Below, one piece after another: positions 1 to 8,232 of a stretch of DNA of 64,000 nucleotides (positions within the stretch are counted from its first letter, which is position 1; each line of letters starts with the position of its first letter). Made by a program: the position numbers and the translations under genes. Source of the DNA: an uncultured Chitinophaga sp. Lineage in GTDB: Bacteria > Bacteroidota > Bacteroidia > Chitinophagales > Chitinophagaceae. The notes under the pieces were generated by a model that saw only the letters and a program-made list of their open reading frames with translations, did not search any database and was not told the origin of the DNA. The stretch spans positions 124,001 to 188,000 of the forward strand of contig NZ_CALEJS010000025.1 of the NCBI RefSeq assembly GCF_937898475.1, written 5' to 3'.

Positions 1-630
1 CATTAATGAATAGCCGAACCTTTTCCATTTGGCAATATCGCCTTTATAGAAAAGGTCGTTCACCGGCGCCGGTTGCGAGGGGTCCAGCGCAGTAATAGCG
101 GTATCCAGTTGCTTCAGCATTAGGTTATAGATATCCTGCTGGCGGTCGTACTTGGGTTTGGTGATCCCTTCTTTTGCCCGGTTTGCTTCTGTGTAAGGCA
201 CATCGCCATAAGCATCCGTACAACGCTGCAGGATCAGCACATACATGATCTTGCCAATGTTATACAGGTTTACATCCTTGTCTTTCGTAAGCCGCATCAT
301 CTCGTAGATCCTGCTGGAATTGGAATAACATTCTGAAAAGATCCTGCCCTGGTAATCAGTAGAGCCGCCGGTATTTATATACTTGTCTCCATTGCCATAA
401 TAGTTGAAGGTAGAAGCCAGTATCTGTATGCTGGTGCTGGGATATAGCAACTGCGAATAACCCGGACTGGCAAAGTTATACTGTGCAAAACTAAGCAGGG
501 AATTAGGATCAAAATTCTCTTCTGTACCCTGCGTTGGATCTGTATTGATCTCGTCGAATTTCTTTGTGCACCCTGTCAGCAGTATCACCGTCACGATGCC
601 GATATATAAACAAATCTTTTGCATACTCAT
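1..630 (-). CDS. SusD/RagB-family nutrient-binding lipoprotein, 3' part outside the window
   Basis: The minus strand is open from an ATG at 630 to the window edge, giving the first 210 residues. The N-terminus is a lipoprotein signal peptide with a hydrophobic stretch ending in LLTGC, followed by TKKFDEINTDPTQ, a typical mature start of SusD proteins in Bacteroidota. The tetratricopeptide-like part (LQRCTDAYGDVPYTEA) matches the conserved SusD core. Such proteins sit on the outer face of the outer membrane and hand oligomeric ligands to a partner SusC. The gene follows the SusC stop by two bases, so the two are one operon. The ligand cannot be inferred because no degradative enzyme is beside it. 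Family assignment is firm; the C-terminus is not visible. Confidence 0.93.
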   Translation of the reverse strand, partial: MSMQKICLYIGIVTVILLTGCTKKFDEINTDPTQGTEENFDPNSLLSFAQYNFASPGYSQLLYPSTSIQILASTFNYYGNGDKYINTGGSTDYQGRIFSECYSNSSRIYEMMRLTKDKDVNLYNIGKIMYVLILQRCTDAYGDVPYTEANRAKEGITKPKYDRQQDIYNLMLKQLDTAITALDPSQPAPVNDLFYKGDIAKWKRFGYSLM

Positions 631-632
631 TA

Positions 633-3600
633 CTACTTTTTGAATTTAAAGTTCACATTCACACCATAGGTCCGTACAGCCGGTAGGTTGCCGCCTTCCA
701 GGCCCGCCGCCTTTATATCAGAAGAGAAGCCTGCTTCCGGATCAATATTGGGTGTACGTTTCATGATGGTCCAAAGGTTCCTTCCCACCAGAGAAACAGC
801 AATAGCCTGGAAGGGCGTGTGCTCAAACCATGCAGTGGGGAATGTGTATCCCAGGGTCACCTGCCGCAATTTGATAAAGCTGCCATCCAGAACAGACAAA
901 GCGGAGATATTCTGTGCCAGCTGGGGATAATAATTGTAAGCGGCTACGTTGGTAGTGTTGGGCGCTCCGCTTTCTGTTACACCGGGCGCAACTACACCTG
1001 TTTCCCTGCCGTCCAGTGTCATCTTGTTAAGACCATCTACTATTGAATAATAGTTGGTGGCGGAGAGGATCTTGTTGTTATACTTGAAATCTATCAGGAA
1101 AGACAGGTTGAAGTTCTTATACGCAAAATCGTTGTTTAAACCGCCGAACACATTGGGCAGCGCAGAACCCATCGGTTTGAGATCGCCACGCTCAGGAATG
1201 CCGTTATCGCCAATGATCACATTGCCTTTATCATCCCGCTTATAATCATACGCCAGGATCTGCGCTATAGGCAATCCTTTTACAATAGCCACATTGCCGT
1301 TGCCAGGCCTGTAGGCAGTCAGGTTAATAGCTGCAGGATTTTCCGTACCATCTATATCCACTACCAGGTTCTTCACGTAGGTAATATTGAAGGAAGCGTT
1401 CCAGGTGAATGATTTGGATTGTATGGGCGTGCCGCTCAACATTGCTTCCACACCGCTGTTACGGGTTGCACCCAGGTTGAGCGTTTGCGTAAGGAAACCG
1501 GATGCGTTGGAAATGCTCGCAGAGATAATCTCTCCGTTGGTTTGACGACGGAAATAGGAGACATCAAGACCCAGCCTGTTCTGCAGGAACTTCAGCTCTG
1601 TACCAACTTCAAATTCCTTAAGGCGGTAAGGCTGCAGATCAAGGTTGGGCAGGTTATCGTCAAAGGTGCCCAGCGGCTGACCGTTAATGGTATTGGATAT
1701 CTTATAGTACTGCTGCGTTTTATAAGGCTGCGCCTCACCGCTGGTTTGCGCGAAGGAAGCACGCAATTTACCAAAGCTCAGGAAAGGGAGGTGAGTCAGC
1801 TCAGAGAAAATAAAGCTACCGGTTACTGACGGTGTAAAAATTCCCCTGTTATTGCTGGGTAAAGTAGAGAACACGTCATACCGGCCGGTGGTTCCGATGT
1901 TCAGAAAACCCTTATAGGTGAAGTCTGCAGTATAATATGCTGAATTTGTCTGCAATTCCTGGTACAGGTAATTGGATGCCAGGTTAGTGAGGTTAGACGG
2001 CACATACAGGTAAGGTATAATGAACTGGCTGCCGTTCATGCCCACGTTCTGATCTACCCATTTGCGAATGTTACCACCCACGGAGAAATCGCCTTCTATA
2101 TCTTTGGTGATAGACCTGTGCGCACCTATCAGCACATCTGTATTCAGTTCTGATATCTGCCTTTTGGAAAGATCATTCAGCTTGCCGGTACCACCGCTGC
2201 TGTAGGCAGTGCCCCATGGTTCTACGGTAAGATAATTTTCGTTGGTAAGATCGTATCCTACACGGGCCTGTGCATACAACCAGTCAGTAAAGTCGTAACG
2301 TGCGGCTACGGCGCTGATCAAACGCTTTCTGTCAATATTATTTACAAACTGGTTCACTACGAACCATGGATTGGTCTTGTAAATATCATCGGTATATACG
2401 ATCTCCGCTCCTCTTTTGCTGGCGTCGTATCCCGGTTGCAAAGCCAGCTGATTTACGTTGGGCGCCAGCAGGGTGATGCCGTAGTTAGCGTTCTGGGGTG
2501 CATCACTCAGCCATGGCCTGTTCTTATTTGTCTCGTCCACATAGTTCGCCATTACCGTAATTTTCAGTTTATCCGTTACCTGCTGGTTGAGGTTCAGATT
2601 GACAGTTTTCCTGTCAAGGCCACTGTTCCGGAGTATAGACTGGTTGTTGACATTGGAAAGTGAGAGACGGAATGCGCCGGTTTCCCATCCGCCGCTGGTA
2701 GAAACCGTATTGGTGAAAGTGGGCGCCAGGCGATAGAATTTCTGGATGTTATCAGTAACCGGCGAATAAGGATACTCTTTCCCATCCAGCTGTATGGTTG
2801 GTTTGCCATCCAGTTTCTCGCCCCAGGCGCTGATACCTGTTCTTGCTGCCATAGCGGCGTCTGTAGGACGTTGGCCCTGTGCACCCTGTCCATATACATA
2901 CTGAAAGTCAGTATTGTTCACCGCCTGGTCAAATTGCAGGTTGGTATTGTATTCTATGGCCAGTTTGCCGCCCTTCTTACCACTCTTGGTGGTGATCAGG
3001 ATCACGCCATTGGACGCCCTGGTACCATATAAAGCCGCGGCGGTGGCGCCTTTAAGCACTGTCATATTCTCTATATCATCAGGATTGATACTGCTGATAC
3101 CATCGCCTTTATCTGCGCCGCCGTATTGGCCGGCGGTGCCGCGGTTGGTATTATCCATCGGCACACCGTCAATTACAAACAGGGGTGAGCCTCCGTTAAA
3201 ACTGGTAACCCCTCTCAGGTTGATACGGGCAGAAGAGCCCGGGCCACCGCTAACACCGCTTACATTCAGGCCGGCTACACGGCCTTCCAGCGAGTAAGCA
3301 ACGTTAGACTCCCTGGCCTTATCCATCAGGTCGCCGCCTACTTTACTGACCGCGTAGCCCAGTTTGCGTGATTCTTTCTGGATACCCAATGCCGTTACTA
3401 CTACCTCTCCCAATCCTTTGGTATCAGGCGCCAGCTTTACGTCCAGTGCTGACTGGCCGTTCACGGGAATCTCCCGGCGTCCAAAACCTATAAAGGTAAA
3501 AATAAGCGTAGCGCCGGGTCCTGCCTGAATGGTAAAAGCGCCTTTAGCGTCTGTAACGGTACCATTGCTGGTACCTTTCTCCTGTACGGTAACACCTTGC

Positions 3601-3716
3601 AGTGCACTCCCTGTGGAGTCCTGCACGGTTCCTGTAATTGTTTTCTTTTCCTGTGCTGAGACAATAGCATACCCCAGCAGCATGAGGAAAGCGCATAACA
3701 ATAGCGATCTCTTCAT
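633..3716 (-). CDS. SusC/RagA-family TonB-linked outer-membrane transporter
   Basis: The protein has 1027 residues, a normal SusC length. Residues 1-21 are a signal peptide. A carboxypeptidase-regulatory-like beta-sandwich follows at about 25-110 (ITGTVQDSTGSALQGVTV), then the TonB plug at about 115-250 with VIDGVPMDN and SINPDDIENMTVLKGATAAA, and then the 22-strand barrel to the end. There is no STN signalling domain, so it is not expected to signal through a FecR protein. It should form the energised channel for the SusD protein two bases downstream. A LacI-family gene lies upstream on the same strand, and possible operators lie between them. The substrate is unknown. Confidence 0.96.
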   Translation of the reverse strand: MKRSLLLCAFLMLLGYAIVSAQEKKTITGTVQDSTGSALQGVTVQEKGTSNGTVTDAKGAFTIQAGPGATLIFTFIGFGRREIPVNGQSALDVKLAPDTKGLGEVVVTALGIQKESRKLGYAVSKVGGDLMDKARESNVAYSLEGRVAGLNVSGVSGGPGSSARINLRGVTSFNGGSPLFVIDGVPMDNTNRGTAGQYGGADKGDGISSINPDDIENMTVLKGATAAALYGTRASNGVILITTKSGKKGGKLAIEYNTNLQFDQAVNNTDFQYVYGQGAQGQRPTDAAMAARTGISAWGEKLDGKPTIQLDGKEYPYSPVTDNIQKFYRLAPTFTNTVSTSGGWETGAFRLSLSNVNNQSILRNSGLDRKTVNLNLNQQVTDKLKITVMANYVDETNKNRPWLSDAPQNANYGITLLAPNVNQLALQPGYDASKRGAEIVYTDDIYKTNPWFVVNQFVNNIDRKRLISAVAARYDFTDWLYAQARVGYDLTNENYLTVEPWGTAYSSGGTGKLNDLSKRQISELNTDVLIGAHRSITKDIEGDFSVGGNIRKWVDQNVGMNGSQFIIPYLYVPSNLTNLASNYLYQELQTNSAYYTADFTYKGFLNIGTTGRYDVFSTLPSNNRGIFTPSVTGSFIFSELTHLPFLSFGKLRASFAQTSGEAQPYKTQQYYKISNTINGQPLGTFDDNLPNLDLQPYRLKEFEVGTELKFLQNRLGLDVSYFRRQTNGEIISASISNASGFLTQTLNLGATRNSGVEAMLSGTPIQSKSFTWNASFNITYVKNLVVDIDGTENPAAINLTAYRPGNGNVAIVKGLPIAQILAYDYKRDDKGNVIIGDNGIPERGDLKPMGSALPNVFGGLNNDFAYKNFNLSFLIDFKYNNKILSATNYYSIVDGLNKMTLDGRETGVVAPGVTESGAPNTTNVAAYNYYPQLAQNISALSVLDGSFIKLRQVTLGYTFPTAWFEHTPFQAIAVSLVGRNLWTIMKRTPNIDPEAGFSSDIKAAGLEGGNLPAVRTYGVNVNFKFKK

Positions 3717-3768
3717 TTTCTGTGTTTTTTAATGAATAGTTAAATAGGTGATGAAATAAATCCCCCTG

Positions 3769-3785
3769 GCGTATGTTCAATACGC
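3769..3785. promoter_or_regulatory. candidate operator palindrome upstream of the SusC gene
   Basis: GCGTAT and ATACGC form a perfect 6-base dyad separated by the five bases GTTCA, 53 bases before the SusC start. LacI-family repressors bind palindromes of this size, and a LacI-type gene lies upstream. The link to that regulator is inference. A related sequence occurs at 3911-3924. Confidence 0.35.
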
Positions 3786-3910
3786 TTTACATGCAGTAGT
3801 CCTGGTTAGATTTGTTTTCGATGTTTGTTGTACTACGCGCGGTTTCCGTTCATGCGCATGGTCATTTCCGATTTACATATACATGGTCCGATTTTTTTTA
3901 TTTAACGGTT

Positions 3911-3924
3911 ATACGTTCATACGT
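3911..3924. promoter_or_regulatory. second candidate regulator site (ATACGT direct repeat)
   Basis: ATACGT occurs twice, separated by TC. Read on the minus strand it shares the GTAT..GAAC core with the palindrome at 3769-3785. Two related sites in the 431-base gap before the SusC gene suggest a specific regulator, perhaps the adjacent LacI-type protein. The rest of this gap contains a terminator-like structure and a periodic tract, listed separately, and no further gene. Confidence 0.25.
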
Positions 3925-3990
3925 GTTAGTCACAGGTAACATAACGCTCATTGTCCACACTAAAACCATTTAGTATAGGCATCAAATAAA

Positions 3991-4040
3991 AAAAGAACCC
4001 GCAACACACACATTTCATTGGTAGTTCACTAGGTTCTTTT
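3991..4040 (-). terminator. possible terminator downstream of the LacI-type gene
   Basis: On the minus strand AAAAGAACC at 4032-4040 can pair with GGTTCTTTT at 3991-3999, and the second arm runs straight into a T-rich stretch. The 32-base loop is longer than usual, so this may be a long-loop terminator or a chance dyad. It lies about 110 bases past the LacI-type stop codon. Confidence 0.4.
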
Positions 4041-4060
4041 AATTAGTTGTTAAACTTAGA

Positions 4061-4150
4061 TAAAAAAATTCAATTACCAAATTTCAAATTTCAGATTTCC
4101 ATTTTTTAGCTGCTGGTTCCCGGTTTTAGAATTTGGAATTTGATATTTCA
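4061..4150 (-). repeat. heptad-periodic intergenic tract 1, starting at the LacI-gene stop codon
   Basis: Starting with the stop codon of the LacI-type gene, the spacer divides into twelve consecutive 7-base words in phase. On the plus strand these include CAAATTT twice and then CAGATTT. Near the other end are TAGAATT and TGGAATT. The two ends are roughly reverse complements, so the RNA can fold. On the minus strand the last word is followed by a run of seven T. No reading frame is present. Confidence 0.7.
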
Positions 4151-5176
4151 TTTATTGTTTTCTTCTCTAATGGAAGACTGGCGTATTTCAAGTGTAGGTG
4201 ATAATACTAAATGATGTGATGTGTTGGAAGCATGGTTCAGTTCTTTCATCAGAACATCCACTATCTGCCGTCCAATTTCCCCGATAGGTTGGGAGACACA
4301 GGTGATAGAAGGGCTATGCAGGCGGAACAGGTCATGATCATCAAAGCTTACCATGCCGACGTCGGCCCCTATACGAAGACCGAGTGAGCGGATACTTTCG
4401 ATACCGTATATTCCAAGATAGTTGGTTGCGAAGAAGATGGCGTCCACTTTTGTGGCCCTAAGAAATTTGGTGATCTCCTGCGTGTGTCCTGCCCGGTCCA
4501 GGTCAAAAGGCAGTTTCTTCACAATGGTCTTATTGAAGGTGATACCGTGTTTCTTCAGTGCGGCCGCAAATCCTTCCATACGCTGCTTCATCTGCACCTG
4601 GTCTGACGTGGTGGTAATGATCGCTATTTTCTTATACCCCTGGGCAATAAGGTGGCTGGTGGCGGCAAAAGCACCCTGGTAGTTATCCACCACTACGTAG
4701 TGGGAATCCACGTTGGGCAGGTAGCGGTCCATCAGTACTACCGGCTTGCGCACCATTTTCAGGAGTTCGATCTCCTTTTCCATGTTCTTGGTGGGGGTAA
4801 TAATATACCCATCCACCTGCCGGTACTTCAGTACCTCCAGCAGTCCCCTCGCCTTTTCACTATTGTCTTCCGTACTGCCGTACAGCACCTTGTATCCATG
4901 CTTGTCGGCTTCATCCTCCACCACTTTCGCCACATTCGCCCAGAAGTTATTGGCAATATCCTCCACGATCAACCCCAGGGTTTTAGTCTTACCAGTACGT
5001 AAGCCCCTGGCCAGCTGGTTAGGTTTGTATTTAAGCTTGTTGGCAATTTTAAGTATCTTTTTGCTAACCTGATCGCTGATCCTCTTCTCCTTAGCCTTGC
5101 CGTTCAGTACAAAAGAAACAGTAGTAGGAGACACCCCCGCCTGTTTGGCGATGTCCTTTATAGAAATTCCTTTCAT
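4148..5176 (-). CDS. LacI-family transcriptional regulator
   Basis: The 342-residue protein has the LacI domain order. A helix-turn-helix covers residues 4-25 (IKDIAKQAGVSPTTVSFVLN), a hinge helix ends near residue 60 (NQLARGLRTGKT), and a periplasmic-binding-protein-like sensor domain runs from about 62 to 335. Length is typical. It should be a dimeric sugar- or metabolite-responsive DNA-binding protein. It lies directly upstream of a SusC/SusD operon on the same strand and divergent from an AraC-type regulator, so control of that uptake operon is the simplest guess. Two possible operators lie before the SusC gene. The effector cannot be read from the sequence. Confidence 0.95.
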   Translation of the reverse strand: MKGISIKDIAKQAGVSPTTVSFVLNGKAKEKRISDQVSKKILKIANKLKYKPNQLARGLRTGKTKTLGLIVEDIANNFWANVAKVVEDEADKHGYKVLYGSTEDNSEKARGLLEVLKYRQVDGYIITPTKNMEKEIELLKMVRKPVVLMDRYLPNVDSHYVVVDNYQGAFAATSHLIAQGYKKIAIITTTSDQVQMKQRMEGFAAALKKHGITFNKTIVKKLPFDLDRAGHTQEITKFLRATKVDAIFFATNYLGIYGIESIRSLGLRIGADVGMVSFDDHDLFRLHSPSITCVSQPIGEIGRQIVDVLMKELNHASNTSHHLVLSPTLEIRQSSIREENNK

Positions 5177-5283
5177 CCGTCTAGTATAATCTGGTTATAA
5201 TATAGTTTGTGGTCCGGGTGTGCCTGAATCTCCAACTGAGCACGGGTACAAGCCGCTCAATCGATTTAGCCCTGTGTAAAATA

Positions 5284-5322
5284 CAAAATTAGTTGTCAAA
5301 ATTACAATAGGCTTTACAATAG
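5284..5322 (-). promoter_or_regulatory. direct repeats and possible -7 boxes in the LacI/AraC divergent region
   Basis: On the minus strand TAATTTTG, which fits the Bacteroidota -7 consensus TAnnTTTG, occurs at 5284-5291 and again at 5297-5304. On the plus strand TTACAATAG occurs at 5302-5310 and 5314-5322, a 12-base spacing. No good -33 TTTG is found at the expected distance. The repeats may be a promoter with a regulator site for the LacI-type gene. The remainder of the 336-base gap 5177-5512 shows nothing else clear. Confidence 0.3.
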
Positions 5323-5512
5323 CTAAATTACAGGAAATGATATTTTTTTAACCAAAAATTAATAAATTGGCATCAATCACAGGAAAGATTCCCGCGGGGG
5401 GCGGGGAAGGGTGTTTGACCAACAGGAGTGTAAAACGATCATTCTGCCGCCAGGAAGTTCCATTAAGGACAGTAAAATATACATTTTTTCAAATGAAACC
5501 GAGCATAAACGG

Positions 5513-6388
5513 ATGAAACCCATCCTCATTAAAGTTGGCGCTTTTGCCGACAACCAGATCACCATTATAGAGCGTTGTGATCCGTATTTTAATACACCCT
5601 TCCATTTTCACCCGGAATGCGAGCTGGTATATGTTACCGAAAGCAACGGCAAAAGGATTGTAGGAGACAGTATTGAAAGCTTTGACGTAGGCGACATGGT
5701 GTTCCTCGGGCCTAATATCCCTCATGTGTGGTATAATGAAGAAGAATATTACAAAGGCGTGGAGCAGCTCAAAGCCCGGTCTGTAGTAATCTACTTCCCG
5801 AAAGACATCTTTGGCGACAAATTCTACGGCCTGCCGGAGACCAAAGCCCTTTCCGAGCTGTTCCACCGTGCCCAGCGGGGCATGAAGATCATCGGCGAAA
5901 CCCATGACAAACTAAAAGACGAAATACTGGCTCTTCCCAAAAAAGAGGGGCTGGACAGGATCATTTCCCTGCTGAACATCCTGAAAACGCTTTCCGAAAC
6001 CAAAGATTTCTATTTCCTGGCCAGCACCGGCTATTCTCATGCCTTTAATATTAAGGATAACCATAAGATAGACGAGGTATTCAAGTACGTGATGAACAAC
6101 TTTTCCAAGGAAATATCCCTGCACGACGTGGCCAGCATCACCAACCTCTCTCCTCAGTCTTTCTGCCGCTTCTTTAAGAACCGCACCAAAAAATCGTTTG
6201 TGCAGTTCCTGAACGAGGTCAGGATCGGGCACGCCTGTAAACGGCTGACCGAAGAAGACTGGTCGATCGCGGAGATCGCCTACTCCTGCGGGTTCAAGAA
6301 CCTCTCTAATTTCAACCGCTTCTTTAAGGAAATAGTGGGTAAGACACCTAAGGAATATAAAAATGAACTGAGACTCAAGGAAGCATGA
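5513..6388 (+). CDS. AraC-family transcriptional regulator with N-terminal cupin
   Basis: The protein begins MKPILIKVGAF and has 291 residues. An upstream in-frame ATG at 5411 would add 34 residues of unlikely composition, and family members usually begin close to this MKPI motif, so 5513 is preferred. A cupin sensor occupies the first part (HFHPECELVYV). The C-terminal hundred residues carry two helix-turn-helices of AraC type (ISLHDVASITNLSPQSFCRFF and the second ending in FSNFNRFFKEIVGKTPKEYK-like sequence). It is transcribed away from the LacI-type gene and is followed by the ECF sigma gene after 143 bases. It probably senses a small molecule such as a sugar; its targets are not evident. 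Confidence 0.9.
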   Translation: MKPILIKVGAFADNQITIIERCDPYFNTPFHFHPECELVYVTESNGKRIVGDSIESFDVGDMVFLGPNIPHVWYNEEEYYKGVEQLKARSVVIYFPKDIFGDKFYGLPETKALSELFHRAQRGMKIIGETHDKLKDEILALPKKEGLDRIISLLNILKTLSETKDFYFLASTGYSHAFNIKDNHKIDEVFKYVMNNFSKEISLHDVASITNLSPQSFCRFFKNRTKKSFVQFLNEVRIGHACKRLTEEDWSIAEIAYSCGFKNLSNFNRFFKEIVGKTPKEYKNELRLKEA

Positions 6389-6445
6389 AAGATTAAATTT
6401 AAACCCTTTTTTCTTTTTACTTTTTTACTTTTTACTTTGAAAACA
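6386..6445 (+). repeat. periodic intergenic tract 2, starting at the AraC-gene stop codon
   Basis: From the TGA of the AraC-type gene the sequence runs into a T-rich tract in which CTTTTTA words recur at 7, 8 and 7 bases. It could also act as a U-rich transcription end, but there is no clear stem before it. It is weaker than the other tracts of this class. Confidence 0.45.
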
Positions 6446-6531
6446 TTATCCTAATTTTCATTCCACGGTAGTATAGGAAAAAGCGCTGTTATCGTTTTTA
6501 TCAACCATTTCTTGTACCTGTAATTGCCCTG

Positions 6532-7083
6532 ATGTACAGCAACTATCCAGATCAACAGTTACTTAACTTGCTGAAAGCCGACAATGTTGCGGCTTTTAAC
6601 GCCATCTATGACCGTTACAGCAAACCTTTGTACCTGTATATCCTGAGCAAGCTGGAAACCAGTGAGATCAGCAAGGATGTACTCCAAGACCTCTTTGTTT
6701 CCCTTTGGGAAAAAAGAAAACAGCTGCAGATCAGCGAGTCGCTCAAATCCTACCTTTACCAGGGCGCCAGGCATAAGATCATCGATATTTACCGGAAGAA
6801 CAGCTCTTACCGCAAATACCTCCAGCAACTCATTGAACATTTTGACGCTCAGCCGGAAAATATTACGGAAGCCGTTGATTATAAGGCCAAAAACCAGGAA
6901 ATACTGGAGGCCATCAATCATTTGCCGGATCGCATGAAGGAAATATTTATGCTAAGCCGCCTTGAGCATCAATCCATTGAACAAATTGCACAAAGGTTGG
7001 GGCTTTCACAGCAAACCGTCAAAAACCAGATCACTAAAGCGCTTAAAATTCTGCGCTCACATACAGAAACAGGCAACGGGTAG
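6532..7083 (+). CDS. ECF-type RNA polymerase sigma factor, FecI-like
   Basis: The 183-residue protein has sigma-70 region 2 at about 10-80 (YSKPLYLYILSKLETSEISKDVLQDLFVSLWEKR-type core) and region 4 at about 120-175 with the helix-turn-helix IEQIAQRLGLSQQTVKNQI. This is the standard size for the Bacteroidota ECF group that partners FecR anti-sigma proteins. The FecR gene follows after 49 bases and an STN-containing SusC after that, which is the usual three-gene signalling order. It is expected to direct RNA polymerase to the downstream SusC/SusD genes when the receptor is occupied. Confidence 0.95.
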   Translation: MYSNYPDQQLLNLLKADNVAAFNAIYDRYSKPLYLYILSKLETSEISKDVLQDLFVSLWEKRKQLQISESLKSYLYQGARHKIIDIYRKNSSYRKYLQQLIEHFDAQPENITEAVDYKAKNQEILEAINHLPDRMKEIFMLSRLEHQSIEQIAQRLGLSQQTVKNQITKALKILRSHTETGNG

Positions 7084-7132
7084 TACCAATAAACCGCTTG
7101 TACGACTACTTGTAAACCTTAAATGAGAAACG

Positions 7133-8155
7133 GTGGATACAGAACATATTAAAAATATACTGGAACGCTATACGAAGGGGCAATGCACAGCTGAAGAATC
7201 CATAGTCATTGAGCAATGGTTTGAAGGCGTTAACAGGCATAGTTCGCCCCCCGTGCCCGACGAAGATCTGTCCCTGCAGCTGGAAGCGGTAAAGCAGAGC
7301 ATACAGGAAAAGATACAGGTGCCCCGCTCCCGCCGGCTGCGCCCCTTTTACTATATAACCGCTGCCGCCAGCCTATTGCTGGTTACCGGCGCCTGGTTGT
7401 TTACATACCTGAAAACATCCCGCATTGCTGCACCCGCCACAGCGCCCATGGCAAAAACCTCGCCGGTCAAAAGCAGCCGCAGCGTAAAGAACGGCTTTGT
7501 GGAGCTCAGTACGGCAAAAGGCGCTACCGAGCGTATCGTGCTTGCTGACGGCAGCACCATTGTGCTGAACGCCTCCAGCCGCATCCGCTATCCGCAACAA
7601 TTCTCTGCCGCCGGCAGAGACGTTTACCTGGAAGAAGGAGAAGCGTTCTTCACGGTAGCCCCCAACCAGGAAAGTGCCTTTACCGTGCACACAGGCGATA
7701 TTCATACCACTGCCCTGGGCACCACCTTCAATATCAGGGATTATGCCCATGAAAACCGGATTACCGTAGCCCTGATCAGCGGCAAAGTGAAGATAGACCG
7801 AACCCATAACGGCGCCGCGGGTGGTAAGGCAGTGATATTAATGCCCAATGAACAGGTACATTATGATATGCAATCCCTTGAGCTGGTAAAATCCACCTTT
7901 ACCAGGCCGGAAGAGATCACCGGGTGGAAACAGGGTTACCTGGTATTTAAAGATGCGTCATACAATGAAGTTATAACCGAAATTGAAAACCGGTACGGAG
8001 TTACCATCATCAACCAAAGTGACAAAAAGGAATGGAAGTACACGGGCTTCTTCAAAGAGGAAAGCCTCCGGGATGTGATAGAGACCATATGCCTTGCCAA
8101 GTCCCTTTCTTATTCTATCAGCAACGACACCATCGTGCTGAAAAACAGCCGTTAG
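7133..8155 (+). CDS. FecR-family anti-sigma factor
   Basis: The 340-residue protein has a cytoplasmic N-terminal sigma-binding part (residues 1-70), one membrane helix at about 75-97, a FecR domain at about 120-220 (STAKGATERIVLADGSTIVLNA) and a C-terminal DUF4974-type domain (about 265-335, GYLVFKDASYNEVITEIENRY). The start is GTG at 7133. An in-frame TGA lies nine bases upstream and no ATG precedes the conserved part, so the unusual start is forced. It should hold the upstream sigma factor inactive and receive the signal from the STN domain of the downstream SusC protein across the periplasm. Confidence 0.95.
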   Translation: MDTEHIKNILERYTKGQCTAEESIVIEQWFEGVNRHSSPPVPDEDLSLQLEAVKQSIQEKIQVPRSRRLRPFYYITAAASLLLVTGAWLFTYLKTSRIAAPATAPMAKTSPVKSSRSVKNGFVELSTAKGATERIVLADGSTIVLNASSRIRYPQQFSAAGRDVYLEEGEAFFTVAPNQESAFTVHTGDIHTTALGTTFNIRDYAHENRITVALISGKVKIDRTHNGAAGGKAVILMPNEQVHYDMQSLELVKSTFTRPEEITGWKQGYLVFKDASYNEVITEIENRYGVTIINQSDKKEWKYTGFFKEESLRDVIETICLAKSLSYSISNDTIVLKNSR

Positions 8156-8232
8156 CGTTTAGCCATTAGCTCTTAGCCCTTGCCAACTCTAACAGCTAGT
8201 AGCTAGAAGCCGACTGCCAATAGCTTACACAA
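8153..8232 (+). repeat. heptad-periodic intergenic tract 3, starting at the FecR stop codon
   Basis: From the TAG stop of the FecR gene, words ending in TTAGC follow at exact 7-base steps (GTTTAGC, CATTAGC, then TCTTAGC). After a 5-base phase slip comes a second series ending in AGC or TGC (TAACAGC, TAGTAGC, then TAGAAGC). The tract fills the whole space up to the next ATG, contains no reading frame and lies within a presumed operon. Confidence 0.75.

Noticed and set aside
5411..5512. AraC-type protein starting at 5411
   Set aside because: The extra 34 residues show no conserved pattern, whereas MKPILIKVGAF at 5513 is the common family start.
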